From: Mycobacteriaceae bacterium
Lineage (GTDB): Bacteria > Actinomycetota > Actinomycetes > Mycobacteriales > Mycobacteriaceae
NCBI GenBank assembly: GCA_019242135.1
Contig: JAFAWC010000364.1
Location: 1-9,700 of the forward strand
Reading direction: 5' to 3'
DNA length: 9,700 nt
In this document: positions 1 through 7,245 of the stretch, piece by piece
Layout of the letters: every line of letters begins with the position of its first letter
Numbering within the stretch: the stretch's first letter is position 1
Program-made: the position numbers and the translations under genes
The notes under the pieces: generated by a model
What the model was told of the DNA's origin: nothing
What the model saw: only the letters and a program-made list of their open reading frames with translations
Database searches by the model: none

Positions 1-1947
1 CACCTGGACCGTGAATTCGACTATCTCGTGGCGGCCGACCAGTCCGACGACGCCCAACCGGGCGTGCGGGCGCGGGTGCGCTTCCACGGCCGGCTGGTCG
101 ACGCTTTTGTGCTGGAGCGGCGCTCGGAGACCGACCATGCCGGCGAGCTGGGCTGGCTGGACCGGGTCGTCTCGCCGGAGCGGGTGCTCAGTCCCGGCGT
201 ATGGCGCCTCATCGACGCGGTTGCCGCCCGGTATGCGGGAACCCGCGCTGATGTGGTGCGTCTGGCCGTTCCGCCGCGGCACGCACGCGTCGAACGCGAG
301 ACCGCCAAGCCGCAGACCACCGGCGCGGTCGCGGGCCACGATGTCGCGGGACTCGATGTCGCCGGCTGGAGCGCATACCAGCGGGGCGAACGATTCCTGG
401 CCGCGCTCGCCGAGGGTCGCGCCGCCCGAGCGGTGTGGCAGGCGCTGCCCGGCGAGCAGTGGGCCATGCGCATCGCGGAAGCGGCGGCGGTGGTCGTCGG
501 CGCGGGCCGCGGCGTCCTCGTCGTCGTTCCCGACCAGCGCGACGTCGACGTGCTGCTGGCGCACTGCGTTCGGCTCGTCGAGCGGGCCGCAGTGGTGGCG
601 CTGTCCGCAGGTCTGGGGCCGGCGGAGCGGTACCGCCGCTGGCTGGCGGCACTGCGGGGCACCGCTCGTCTGGTGATCGGTACCCGCAGTGCGGTGTTCG
701 CGCCGGTCACCGATCTCGGGCTAGTGATCGTGTGGGACGACGGCGACGACACCCTCGCCGAGCCGCGCACGCCCTATCCGCACGCTCGCGATGTCGCGAT
801 GTTGCGCGCTCATCAGCTGAGGTGTGCCGCCGTGATCGGCGGGTACGCCCGCACGGCGGAGGCGCAGGCGCTGGTGCGCACCGGCTGGGCGCACGACCTG
901 GTGGCCGCCCGGCCGACGGTGCGCGCGCGGGCACCACGGGTGATCGCTCTGGACGACAGCGGTTACGCCGACGCCCGCGACCCGGCGGCGCGCACGGCGA
1001 GGCTGCCGTCGATCGCGCTGAGCGCGGCCCGAACAGCGCTCGACGCCGGTTCGCCTGTCCTGGTGCAGGTGCCGCGTCGCGGCTATGTGCCCGCACTGTC
1101 CTGCTCGGCGTGCCGCACGATCGCCCGCTGCCGGCATTGCACGGGGCCGTTGTCCGTCCCCGAGCGGGATCACGCCGGGACGGTATGTCGCTGGTGCGGT
1201 CGCGTCGACGCGACGGTCACATGTGTCCGGTGCGGGGGTCAAGCCATCCGCGCTGTCGTGGTCGGCGCCCGGCGGACGGCCGAGGAGCTGGGCCGGGCCT
1301 TTCCGGGCACTGCGGTGGTGCCCTCGGGTGGTGACAACATGGTGCGCGAGATCGAGCCGCACCCGGCGCTGGTGATCGCCACGCCCGGCGCCGAGCCGCG
1401 GGTCTGCGGGGGCTACGGTGCGGCGCTGCTGCTCGACAGCTGGGCGATGCTGGGCCGACAGGACCTGCGCGCTGCCGAGGACACGCTGCGGCGGTGGATG
1501 GGCGCCGCAGCGCTGGTGCGCAGCCGCACTGAGGCCGGCGTCGTCGCGGTGGTCGCCGAGTCGGTGATCGCAACCGTGCAGGCGCTGGTCCGCTGGGATC
1601 CAATCGGTCACGCCGACACCGAACTCGAAGCGAGATCCGAGGTGGGCCTGCCGCCCAGCGTGCACATCGCGGCGCTGGACGGCCGCCCGCAGGCGGTGAG
1701 TGCGCTGCTCGAGCGCGCGGAGCTGCCGGTAGGCGCCGAGCTGCTCGGACCCGTGCGGCTGCCCGTCGCCGCGCGCCGACCTGCGGGCGCCGTCGCGGGC
1801 GAGGCGGTGACGCGAATGCTGGTCAGGGTGGGCCACGATCAGGGGCTGGCATTGGCGGCCGCTCTCCGACGCGCGGTCGCGGTGTCATCGGCGCGCCATG
1901 ACCACGAACCGGTCCGGATCCAGATCGACCCGCTGCACATAGGGTAG
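1..1947 (+). CDS. priA: PriA-like primosomal protein N' (5' end outside window), helicase motifs degenerate
   Basis: The reading frame is open from base 1, so the true start lies to the left; 648 residues are visible. M. tuberculosis PriA is, from memory, about 655 aa, so only a few residues are missing. PriA recognises stalled forks and starts primosome assembly for replication restart. Seen: the N-terminal DNA-binding region (HLDREFDYLV, then the YAGTRADVVRLAVPPRHARVE stretch), and a central zinc region with all eight cysteines as four CxxC pairs (codons between 1102 and 1233). Odd: where family members have the Walker A GxTGSGKT this protein reads PGEQWAMR (448-471), and the Walker B DEEH box reads DDGD (736-747). 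ATP-driven unwinding is therefore unlikely, and mycobacterial PriA is generally annotated as probably lacking helicase activity. It is the first visible gene of the operon; the stop TAG is at 1945. Identity is confident; loss of helicase activity is inferred from missing residues. Confidence 0.93.
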   Translation, partial: HLDREFDYLVAADQSDDAQPGVRARVRFHGRLVDAFVLERRSETDHAGELGWLDRVVSPERVLSPGVWRLIDAVAARYAGTRADVVRLAVPPRHARVERETAKPQTTGAVAGHDVAGLDVAGWSAYQRGERFLAALAEGRAARAVWQALPGEQWAMRIAEAAAVVVGAGRGVLVVVPDQRDVDVLLAHCVRLVERAAVVALSAGLGPAERYRRWLAALRGTARLVIGTRSAVFAPVTDLGLVIVWDDGDDTLAEPRTPYPHARDVAMLRAHQLRCAAVIGGYARTAEAQALVRTGWAHDLVAARPTVRARAPRVIALDDSGYADARDPAARTARLPSIALSAARTALDAGSPVLVQVPRRGYVPALSCSACRTIARCRHCTGPLSVPERDHAGTVCRWCGRVDATVTCVRCGGQAIRAVVVGARRTAEELGRAFPGTAVVPSGGDNMVREIEPHPALVIATPGAEPRVCGGYGAALLLDSWAMLGRQDLRAAEDTLRRWMGAAALVRSRTEAGVVAVVAESVIATVQALVRWDPIGHADTELEARSEVGLPPSVHIAALDGRPQAVSALLERAELPVGAELLGPVRLPVAARRPAGAVAGEAVTRMLVRVGHDQGLALAAALRRAVAVSSARHDHEPVRIQIDPLHIG

Positions 1948-1950
1948 AGA

Positions 1951-1980
1951 CAGACGGCGTGGCAGCAGACGGCGTGGAGC
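1951..1980 (+). repeat. 15-nt tandem duplication in the priA-fmt spacer
   Basis: The 12-mer CAGACGGCGTGG occurs at 1951-1962 and again at 1966-1977, giving a period of 15 nt. It lies just after the priA stop, in the 96-nt spacer before fmt. The frame shared by priA and fmt stays open across the whole spacer after the single TAG. No promoter motif is evident. It may be a simple replication-slippage product. Confidence 0.7.
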
Positions 1981-2025
1981 AGGGGCAGGCCGCGTGCGGT
2001 GAGAGAAGACCGCGTGCGCCGGGCC

Positions 2026-2033
2026 GAGGAGGT
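2026..2033 (+). promoter_or_regulatory. Shine-Dalgarno sequence that sets the fmt start
   Basis: GAGGAGGT is a near-perfect anti-16S match ending 10 nt before the GTG at 2044. It favours that start over the in-frame GTG at 1999, which would add 15 residues not found in the family. Confidence 0.75.
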
Positions 2034-2043
2034 AAGCCGACCA

Positions 2044-2979
2044 GTGCGTCTCGTCTTCGCCGGCACACCTGAAACCGCGCTGCCGGCGCTGCGCCGCCTG
2101 ATCGACTCTCCGCGTCACGACGTGATCGCGGTGCTGACCCGCCCCGACGCTGCGTCCGGGCGCCGGGGGAAGGCGACACCCTCACCCGTGGCGCGGATGG
2201 GGCACGAGGAGGGCATCGAGGTGCTCAGACCGCAACGGCCCAACTCCGCTGAGTTCGTCGACCGGCTCGCCGCGCTCGCCCCCGACTGCTGCCCGGTGGT
2301 CGCCTACGGCGCACTGTTGCGTGACGACCTGCTCGCGGTGCCGCCACACGGCTGGGTGAACCTGCACTTCTCGCTGCTGCCGGCATGGCGGGGCGCCGCG
2401 CCCGTGCCGGCGGCGATCGCCGCCGGCGACACCGTGACGGGCGCGACGACGTTCCTCATCGAACGCGATCTCGACAGCGGTCCCGTCTACGGGGTCGTCA
2501 CGGAGACCGTGGGGTCGGCCGACACCGCAGGTGAACTGCTGCACCGGCTTTCGTTGTCCGGGGCCGCGTTGCTGGAATCCACGCTCGACGGCATCGCCGA
2601 CGGCTCGCTGATCCCCGTACCGCAGCCCGCCGACGGCGTGAGCATCGCACCGAAGATCACCGTCGAGTCGGCGCGCGTGCGATGGGACCTGCCGGCGCAG
2701 GCCGTCGAGCGCCGCATCCGGGCGGTCACACCGTTCCCCGGGGCATGGACGATGGTCGATGGCGTGCGTCTCAAGATCGGCCCCGTCACCGTGGCAGCGG
2801 CCGATGCGACCGATCCGTTGCAGCCGGGGCAGTTGCAGGTGAACCGGCACGCGGTGCGGGTAGGCACCGGGTCGCAGCCAGTGGTGCTCGGACACGTCCA
2901 ATCACCGGGCAAGAAGCCGATCGCCGCCGCGGACTGGGCCCGCGGCGCACGCCTCGACCCGTCAGCGCACGCATCATGA
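2044..2979 (+). CDS. fmt: Methionyl-tRNA formyltransferase
   Basis: Transfers a formyl group from 10-formyltetrahydrofolate to Met-tRNA(fMet) in the cytoplasm, giving the initiator tRNA for translation. The start is GTG 2044: it follows a strong Shine-Dalgarno, begins directly with the first beta-strand (RLVFAGTPE), and gives 311 aa against 312 for M. tuberculosis Fmt (from memory). With this start the catalytic residues fall at N106, H108 and D144, the same numbers as in the E. coli enzyme. The folate-site signature [11 protein letters not shown] is at 110-120. The C-terminal OB-fold domain follows from about residue 205, with the family's usual [10 protein letters not shown] linker. The TGA stop overlaps the fmu ATG (ATGA), so the two are probably translationally coupled. 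Nothing is missing. Identity is secure. Confidence 0.96.
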   Translation: MRLVFAGTPETALPALRRLIDSPRHDVIAVLTRPDAASGRRGKATPSPVARMGHEEGIEVLRPQRPNSAEFVDRLAALAPDCCPVVAYGALLRDDLLAVPPHGWVNLHFSLLPAWRGAAPVPAAIAAGDTVTGATTFLIERDLDSGPVYGVVTETVGSADTAGELLHRLSLSGAALLESTLDGIADGSLIPVPQPADGVSIAPKITVESARVRWDLPAQAVERRIRAVTPFPGAWTMVDGVRLKIGPVTVAAADATDPLQPGQLQVNRHAVRVGTGSQPVVLGHVQSPGKKPIAAADWARGARLDPSAHAS

Positions 2980-4547
2980 CCGCCACACCGGGACACGGCG
3001 CGCCGCGCCGTCCCCATAACTCGGACTCCCGCCGCGAGTCATCGCCCCGCGAGCCGTCGCGCCGCGAGTCATCACGCCGCAAGCCATCGCGCCGCGAGTC
3101 ATCGCCCCGCGAGTCATCACGCCGCAAGCCATCGCGCCGCGAGCCGCTCGACCCGGCACGCCGCGCCGCATTCGACGTCCTTCGGGCGGTGTCCGAACGC
3201 GACGCGTACGCCAATCTGGCGTTGCCTGCGCTGCTCACCGAGCGTGGCATCACCGGCCGTGACGCCGCATTTGCCACCGAACTCGCGTACGGGACGTCGC
3301 GGACGCGCGGACTACTGGATGCCATCATCGCGAAGGCCGCCGACCGTCCCGTTGATCGCATCAATCCGGTGCTGCTCGACCTGCTGCGGCTCGGCGCCTA
3401 CCAGCTGCTGCGCACGCGCGTGGACGCCCACGCTGCCGTCTCGACCACCGTCGAGCAGGCTGGGTTTGAATTCGATTCTGTGCGAGCCGGTTTCGTCAAC
3501 GCCGTGTTGCGCGCTATCGCGGCGCGAGACGAGCGGGAGTGGATCGGCGAGCTGGCACCGGACCCCCATGTCGACCCGGTCGGGCACGCCGCTTTCACTC
3601 ACGCCCATCCGCGGTGGGTCGCGCAAGCATTCGCCGACGCGCTCGGCGCGTCCGCCGGGGAGCTGGTGGCGCTGTTGGCGAGCGACAACGCCCGCCCCGC
3701 CGTGCACCTCGCGGCGCGCCCGGGCGTAACGACCGCCGCCGAGCTCGCCGAGGCGGTGAACGGGACGGTCGGCCGGTACTCGCCCTACGCGGTGCACCTC
3801 CCTGGTGGCGATCCAGGTCGGCTGCAGCCGGTGCGCGATGGGCAGGCCCTGGTTCAGGACGAGGGCAGTCAGCTGGTGGCCCGGGCGCTGGTGCTCGCGG
3901 AACTCGAGGGCTCCGACGGCGGTCGCTGGCTCGACCTGTGCGCGGGTCCCGGCGGCAAGACCGCGCTGCTCGCCGCCCTCGGCAAGGTTTCCGGGGCACA
4001 GGTCACCGCTGTCGAGCCGGCGCCGCGCCGCGCCGACCTGGTCGAACAGAACACCCGTGGGCTGGACGTGGAGGTGCTGCGGATCGACGGCCGCGAGGCT
4101 GCGGATGTTCTTCGCGCTAGCGCATCACGAGCTGGTGTTCTTCAGACAACTGCCAGCTCGGCTGGACCCTTACCGGGTTTCGACCGGGTTCTCGTCGACG
4201 CGCCGTGCACCGGTCTGGGCGCGCTGCGGCGCCGACCCGAAGCCCGCTGGCGGCGCAGCCCCGGCGACGTGCCCGGACTGGTGAAGCTGCAGCGCGAGCT
4301 GCTGGCGTCGGCCATCGAACTGGTGCGACCCGGGGGTGTCGTCCTGTACGCGACATGCTCCCCGCACCTCGCCGAGACGGTGGGCGTGGTCGCCGACGCG
4401 GTACGCCGCCACCCCGTCACCGCGCTGGACAGCCGGCCACTGCTTGACCCTGCCGATCACCTCGGCGACGGGCCGTACGCGCAGCTGTGGCCGCACCGGC
4501 ACGGCACCGATGCGATGTTCGCGGCCGTGTTGCGCAAATTAGGGTGA
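2976..4547 (+). CDS. rsmB: 16S rRNA (cytosine-C5) methyltransferase RsmB/Fmu with two unusual insertions
   Basis: SAM-dependent enzyme expected to make m5C967 (E. coli numbering) in 16S rRNA. The ATG at 2976 overlaps the fmt stop. The protein is 523 aa; M. tuberculosis Fmu is about 457 by memory. Domain order: an Arg/Ser/Glu-rich repeat extension (residues 19-57); a NusB-like RNA-binding domain (about 58-190, starting [15 protein letters not shown]); then the Rossmann methyltransferase. SAM motif [10 protein letters not shown] is at 320-329. The two family cysteines are present: C411 in DAPCTG and the nucleophile C461 in ATCS. Two oddities explain the extra length: the N-terminal pentapeptide array, and a segment at about 374-399 between the DGR strand end and DRVLVDAP whose codon use differs sharply from its surroundings. 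Both lie outside the catalytic motifs, so the enzyme is probably active. Rare TTA codons occur at 4170 and 4539. The gene abuts rpe downstream. Confidence 0.94.
   Translation: MTATPGHGAPRRPHNSDSRRESSPREPSRRESSRRKPSRRESSPRESSRRKPSRREPLDPARRAAFDVLRAVSERDAYANLALPALLTERGITGRDAAFATELAYGTSRTRGLLDAIIAKAADRPVDRINPVLLDLLRLGAYQLLRTRVDAHAAVSTTVEQAGFEFDSVRAGFVNAVLRAIAARDEREWIGELAPDPHVDPVGHAAFTHAHPRWVAQAFADALGASAGELVALLASDNARPAVHLAARPGVTTAAELAEAVNGTVGRYSPYAVHLPGGDPGRLQPVRDGQALVQDEGSQLVARALVLAELEGSDGGRWLDLCAGPGGKTALLAALGKVSGAQVTAVEPAPRRADLVEQNTRGLDVEVLRIDGREAADVLRASASRAGVLQTTASSAGPLPGFDRVLVDAPCTGLGALRRRPEARWRRSPGDVPGLVKLQRELLASAIELVRPGGVVLYATCSPHLAETVGVVADAVRRHPVTALDSRPLLDPADHLGDGPYAQLWPHRHGTDAMFAAVLRKLG
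3030..3146 (+). repeat. 15-nt tandem array (about 7.8 units) encoding RRESS-type pentapeptides in rsmB
   Basis: Units are CGCCGCGAGTCATCG and close variants. They encode, in order, [39 protein letters not shown](L). Bases 3062-3098 are identical to 3107-3143 (37 nt, offset 45 nt), and 3030-3053 equals 3090-3113, so the array grew recently by unit duplication. The period is five codons, so copy changes keep the frame. The peptide is highly charged and probably disordered. Confidence 0.95.
4095..4172 (+). other. Low-GC3 insertion inside the RsmB methyltransferase domain
   Basis: Codons 374-399 of rsmB have no counterpart in the M. tuberculosis or E. coli proteins as I remember them; those have only about 5-11 residues between DGR and FDR. 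From 4104 to 4172 only 7 of 23 codons end in G or C, against 17 of the next 20 codons. The segment includes a rare TTA. The 8-mer TGTTCTTC occurs twice, 30 nt apart (4106 and 4136), and GCGCTAGCGC (4114-4123) is a perfect palindrome. The frame is preserved. Confidence 0.7.
4128..4160 (+). repeat. Perfect 8-bp inverted repeat with 17-nt loop
   Basis: CGAGCTGG (4128-4135) and CCAGCTCG (4153-4160) are exact reverse complements, flanking a 17-nt spacer of lower GC. They sit inside the low-GC3 segment of rsmB and could form a hairpin in mRNA or mark a small element's ends. No T-tract follows, so this is not a terminator. Confidence 0.65.
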
Positions 4548-4552
4548 AACCC

Positions 4553-5230
4553 ATGCCGCCTCCGATGATTGCGCCGTCGCTGCTCGCCGCCGACTTCGCC
4601 CGCCTCGCGGATGAGGCTGCCGTGGTCACCGGGGCCGACTGGCTGCACGTCGACGTGATGGACAACCACTTCGTGCCGAACCTGACGATCGGGCTGCCCG
4701 TCGTCGAGAGCCTGCTTGCGGTCACGGACATCCCGATGGACTGCCACCTGATGATCGAGAATCCCGAGCGGTGGGCGCCGCCCTACGCCGAGGCGGGCGC
4801 CTACAACGTCACGTTCCATGCCGAGGCGACCGACAACCCCGTCGCGGTGGCTCGCGACATTCGCGCCGCCGGCGCCAAAGCCGGGCTCTCGGTCAAGCCG
4901 GGTACGCCGCTGGAGCCATACCTCGACATTCTCGGTGACTTCGACACGTTGTTGATCATGTCCGTCGAGCCGGGTTTCGGCGGACAGTCGTTCATTCCCG
5001 AGGTTCTTGTCAAGGTCGGCACCGCGCGTCGTCTCATCGATGCGGGTGAGCTGACGATTTTGGTCGAGATCGACGGCGGGGTCAACGAAGAGACGATCGA
5101 GGAGGCCGCCGCGGCGGGGGTGGACTGCTTTGTCGCCGGCTCCGCGGTCTACGGCGCCGACGACCCCGCAGCGGCCGTGGCGGCGCTGCGCAGGCAGGCG
5201 GCCGCGGTGTCGCCGCATCTGCGGTTATGA
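4553..5230 (+). CDS. rpe: Ribulose-phosphate 3-epimerase
   Basis: Interconverts D-ribulose 5-phosphate and D-xylulose 5-phosphate in the cytosolic pentose phosphate pathway. I chose ATG 4553 (225 aa) because AGGG lies 8 nt upstream (4541-4544). GTG 4544, overlapping the rsmB TGA as GTGA, would give 228 aa and is a real alternative: the M. tuberculosis protein is about 229 aa. TIM-barrel family motifs: APSLLAADF near the N-terminus; metal ligands H32 and D34 in LHVDVMD, H65 in DCHLMI, and D174 in VEIDGG. D34 and D174 are the expected acid/base pair. The phosphate-binding loop SVEPGFGGQ is at 137-145, with VAGSAVYG near the C-terminus. Its stop overlaps the ribD ATG. Its substrate also feeds riboflavin synthesis, which gives this pairing metabolic sense. 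Confidence 0.96.
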   Translation: MPPPMIAPSLLAADFARLADEAAVVTGADWLHVDVMDNHFVPNLTIGLPVVESLLAVTDIPMDCHLMIENPERWAPPYAEAGAYNVTFHAEATDNPVAVARDIRAAGAKAGLSVKPGTPLEPYLDILGDFDTLLIMSVEPGFGGQSFIPEVLVKVGTARRLIDAGELTILVEIDGGVNEETIEEAAAAGVDCFVAGSAVYGADDPAAAVAALRRQAAAVSPHLRL

Positions 5231-6231
5231 CTTCGGATCAGGCCGCCATGCGGCTGGCGAGCGAGCACGCCGAGCAAGTGAAGGGTGCGACCTACCCGAA
5301 TCCACCTGTGGGGGCGGTCATCCTCGACTCGTCCGGTGAGATCGTCGGCGTCGGCGGCACCGAACCGACGGGCGGTCCGCACGCCGAGGTGGTGGCGCTG
5401 CGACGTGCCGGCGGATTGGCAAATGGTGGGACCGCGGTGATCACGCTGGAGCCATGCAATCACCACGGCAGGACGCCGCCCTGCGTGGACGCGCTTGTCG
5501 CAGCAGGTATTTCGCGGGTCGCCTATGCGGTGGCCGACCCGAATCCGGCGGCCGCCGGGGGAGCGGCGAGGCTGACGGAGGCGGGTGTCGACGTCATCGG
5601 CGGTGTGATGGCCGATGTGGTTGGGGGAGGGACGCTACGGGAGTGGCTGCACAAGCAGCGCACCGGCCTGCCGCACGTCACATGGAAATTCGCGGCGAGT
5701 GTCGACGGGCGCAGCGCGGCCGCCGACGGCACCAGCCAGTGGATCACCGGGGAGGCGGCGCGCGCCGACGTGCATCGCCGCCGGGCCGCGGCCGACGCGA
5801 TCATCGTTGGCACCGGCACGGTGTTTGCCGACGATCCGGCGTTGACGGCGCGACTGCCCGATGGCACCCTCGCCGAGCGCCAGCCGTTGCGGGTGGTGGT
5901 TGGCGAGCGCGAAATATCTTCGGAGTCACGGGTTCTCAACGCTGACTCGCATACGATGCTGATCCGCACACATGACCCGCACGAGGTCATCAAGGCGCTC
6001 GCGGACCGCACAGATGTGATGCTCGAGGGCGGACCGACATTGGCTGGGGCCTTCCTGCGGGCCGGTGTCATCGACCGGATCCTGGCCTACGTGGCGCCGA
6101 TCCTGCTGGGCGGTCCGGTGACGTTGCTCGATGACGTGGGAGTGCCGACCATCGGCAAGGCCATCCGATGGAAGTTCGACGGTGTCGAGCAGATCGGGTC
6201 GGATCTGCTGCTCAGCCTGGTGCCGGGGTGA
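5227..6231 (+). CDS. ribD: Bifunctional riboflavin biosynthesis deaminase/reductase
   Basis: Catalyses two consecutive steps of riboflavin synthesis: deamination of 2,5-diamino-6-ribosylamino-pyrimidinone 5'-phosphate, then NADPH-dependent reduction of the ribosyl side chain. The protein is 334 aa. The N-terminal cytidine-deaminase-type domain (about 1-145) carries the zinc/catalytic set H52-A-E54 and PC77...C86 with the HHGRTPPC spacing typical of RibD. The C-terminal reductase domain (about 150-334) shows [42 protein letters not shown] and the [10 protein letters not shown] end motif. The ATG overlaps the rpe stop (ATGA), indicating coupling. It closes the + strand operon. Only 18 nt separate its stop from the stop of the convergent ABC ATPase gene, and I see no stem followed by a T-run there. 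In M. tuberculosis the orthologue is Rv1409 (ribG). Confidence 0.96.
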   Translation: MTSDQAAMRLASEHAEQVKGATYPNPPVGAVILDSSGEIVGVGGTEPTGGPHAEVVALRRAGGLANGGTAVITLEPCNHHGRTPPCVDALVAAGISRVAYAVADPNPAAAGGAARLTEAGVDVIGGVMADVVGGGTLREWLHKQRTGLPHVTWKFAASVDGRSAAADGTSQWITGEAARADVHRRRAAADAIIVGTGTVFADDPALTARLPDGTLAERQPLRVVVGEREISSESRVLNADSHTMLIRTHDPHEVIKALADRTDVMLEGGPTLAGAFLRAGVIDRILAYVAPILLGGPVTLLDDVGVPTIGKAIRWKFDGVEQIGSDLLLSLVPG

Positions 6232-6249
6232 CCGGGGGACCCGTTGCCG

Positions 6250-7242
6250 CTAGTCGTCCGTCAGGTCGCGGTGCTCGATGATGTCGCGAGAACCCGTGGC
6301 GCCCAGCCGTTCTCGGAACTGCTGCACGCTGTAGGCGATCAGGGTGGCGGCGGTGCGTGCGCGTGCGGTTGCCGACCTCGGCAGGCCGAACACGGGGCCC
6401 ATCTCTCCGAAGTACTCGCGTGCAGTGGCTGTTTTCAGCAATTCCTCACCACCGCTTGCTAATTCGCGGATCAGCTCAATCTCGCCCTCGGACACCACAT
6501 AGATGCAGTCGCCCATTGTGCCCTGCTCGAACAGCACCTCGCCGGGCTCGAGTTTCACCGTGTGCGGCGGGTGCTCGGTGGCCGCGATGTGCGGCACCAG
6601 CTCGACCACTCGATCCGCGAGCGGCAGGATCCTGGTGTCGTGCGTGGCGACCACCACGACCCGCTCCCCGGAGGCGAGCTCGCGAAGCAGTCGCAGCACC
6701 TCCTCCACCTGGATGAAGTCCAGGTGTGCGGTGGGCTCATCGGCGAGCAGCAGCGGTGGATCCAGCGCGATGGCGCGCGCCACCGCGACCCGTTGTTGCT
6801 GGCCGCCCGACAGGTCACCGGGCCGGTGCCTGATGCGGTCTTTCAGGCCGACGCGGGTGAGCAGTTCCTCGGCGCATTGTCGGGCCTCGCGCCGGGGCTT
6901 GCCCGCGGCTCGCATCGGCACCATCACGTTCTCGATCGCGGTCAGGCTCGAGACCAAGTTGAATGCCTGGAACACGATGCCCACGGTGTTGCGCCGATAG
7001 TCGGACAGGGCGCGGCGGTCGAGTTTGGTCAGGTCGATGTCGCCGAATTCGATGCGGCCCTCGGCGGGTTTGAGGATGCCGCCAAGGCACGACAGCAGCG
7101 TCGTCTTCCCACACCCGCTCGGCCCCAGCAGAATCGCCAGCGATCCCTCGCTGACGTCGAGGTTCAGGCCGTCGATCGGGCGGATCGCATATCCGCCACT
7201 GGAGTATTGGACGACGAGGTCTTTGACGCGCAGATCCGCCAT
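6250..7242 (-). CDS. ABC transporter ATPase with C-terminal cyclic-nucleotide-binding domain
   Basis: The 330-aa protein has two parts. Residues 1-218 are a complete ABC nucleotide-binding domain of the MacB/LolD type: Walker A GPSGCGKT (40-47), Q-loop Q92, signature LSGGQ (144-148), Walker B LLLADE with E169, D-loop AHLD (172-175), switch H201. Residues about 222-325 are a cNMP-binding fold, with GEVLFEQGTMGDCIYVVSEGE and a phosphate-binding cassette FGEMGPVFGLPRSAT that keeps G279, E280, R289 and S290. It should power the adjacent permease and may be controlled by cAMP or a related nucleotide (inference). The same architecture and length are known to me from M. tuberculosis Rv0073 and Rv2564, the latter named GlnQ. 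A glutamine-uptake role is doubtful, since the partner permease is FtsX-like and no binding protein is present. ATG 7242 lies 3 nt after the permease stop, so both are co-translated. Confidence 0.92.
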   Translation of the reverse strand: MADLRVKDLVVQYSSGGYAIRPIDGLNLDVSEGSLAILLGPSGCGKTTLLSCLGGILKPAEGRIEFGDIDLTKLDRRALSDYRRNTVGIVFQAFNLVSSLTAIENVMVPMRAAGKPRREARQCAEELLTRVGLKDRIRHRPGDLSGGQQQRVAVARAIALDPPLLLADEPTAHLDFIQVEEVLRLLRELASGERVVVVATHDTRILPLADRVVELVPHIAATEHPPHTVKLEPGEVLFEQGTMGDCIYVVSEGEIELIRELASGGEELLKTATAREYFGEMGPVFGLPRSATARARTAATLIAYSVQQFRERLGATGSRDIIEHRDLTDD

Positions 7243-7245
7243 GAC

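Noticed and set aside
721..1836. 371-codon - strand frame inside priA
   Set aside because: Composition-driven shadow of priA; low-complexity product without motifs.
1999..2043. Upstream GTG start for fmt (326 aa)
   Set aside because: The GTG at 2044 has the strong ribosome-binding site, the family's N-terminal strand and the expected catalytic numbering.
2974..3171. Repetitive 65-codon - strand frame with VMTRGAM-like repeats
   Set aside because: It is the antisense reading of the rsmB 15-nt repeat array and has no independent support.
4662..4670. DNH instead of DGH in the Rpe active-site motif
   Set aside because: The metal ligands are unchanged, and Asn or Ala at this position is, as I recall, usual in actinobacterial Rpe proteins.
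4457..5218. 253-codon - strand frame opposite rpe
   Set aside because: Shadow of rpe, which is securely identified by its metal ligands and phosphate loop.
6250..7242. Annotating the ATPase as a glutamine importer subunit (GlnQ)
   Set aside because: The partner permease has FtsX/MacB topology and there is no substrate-binding protein gene, so the name would mislead.
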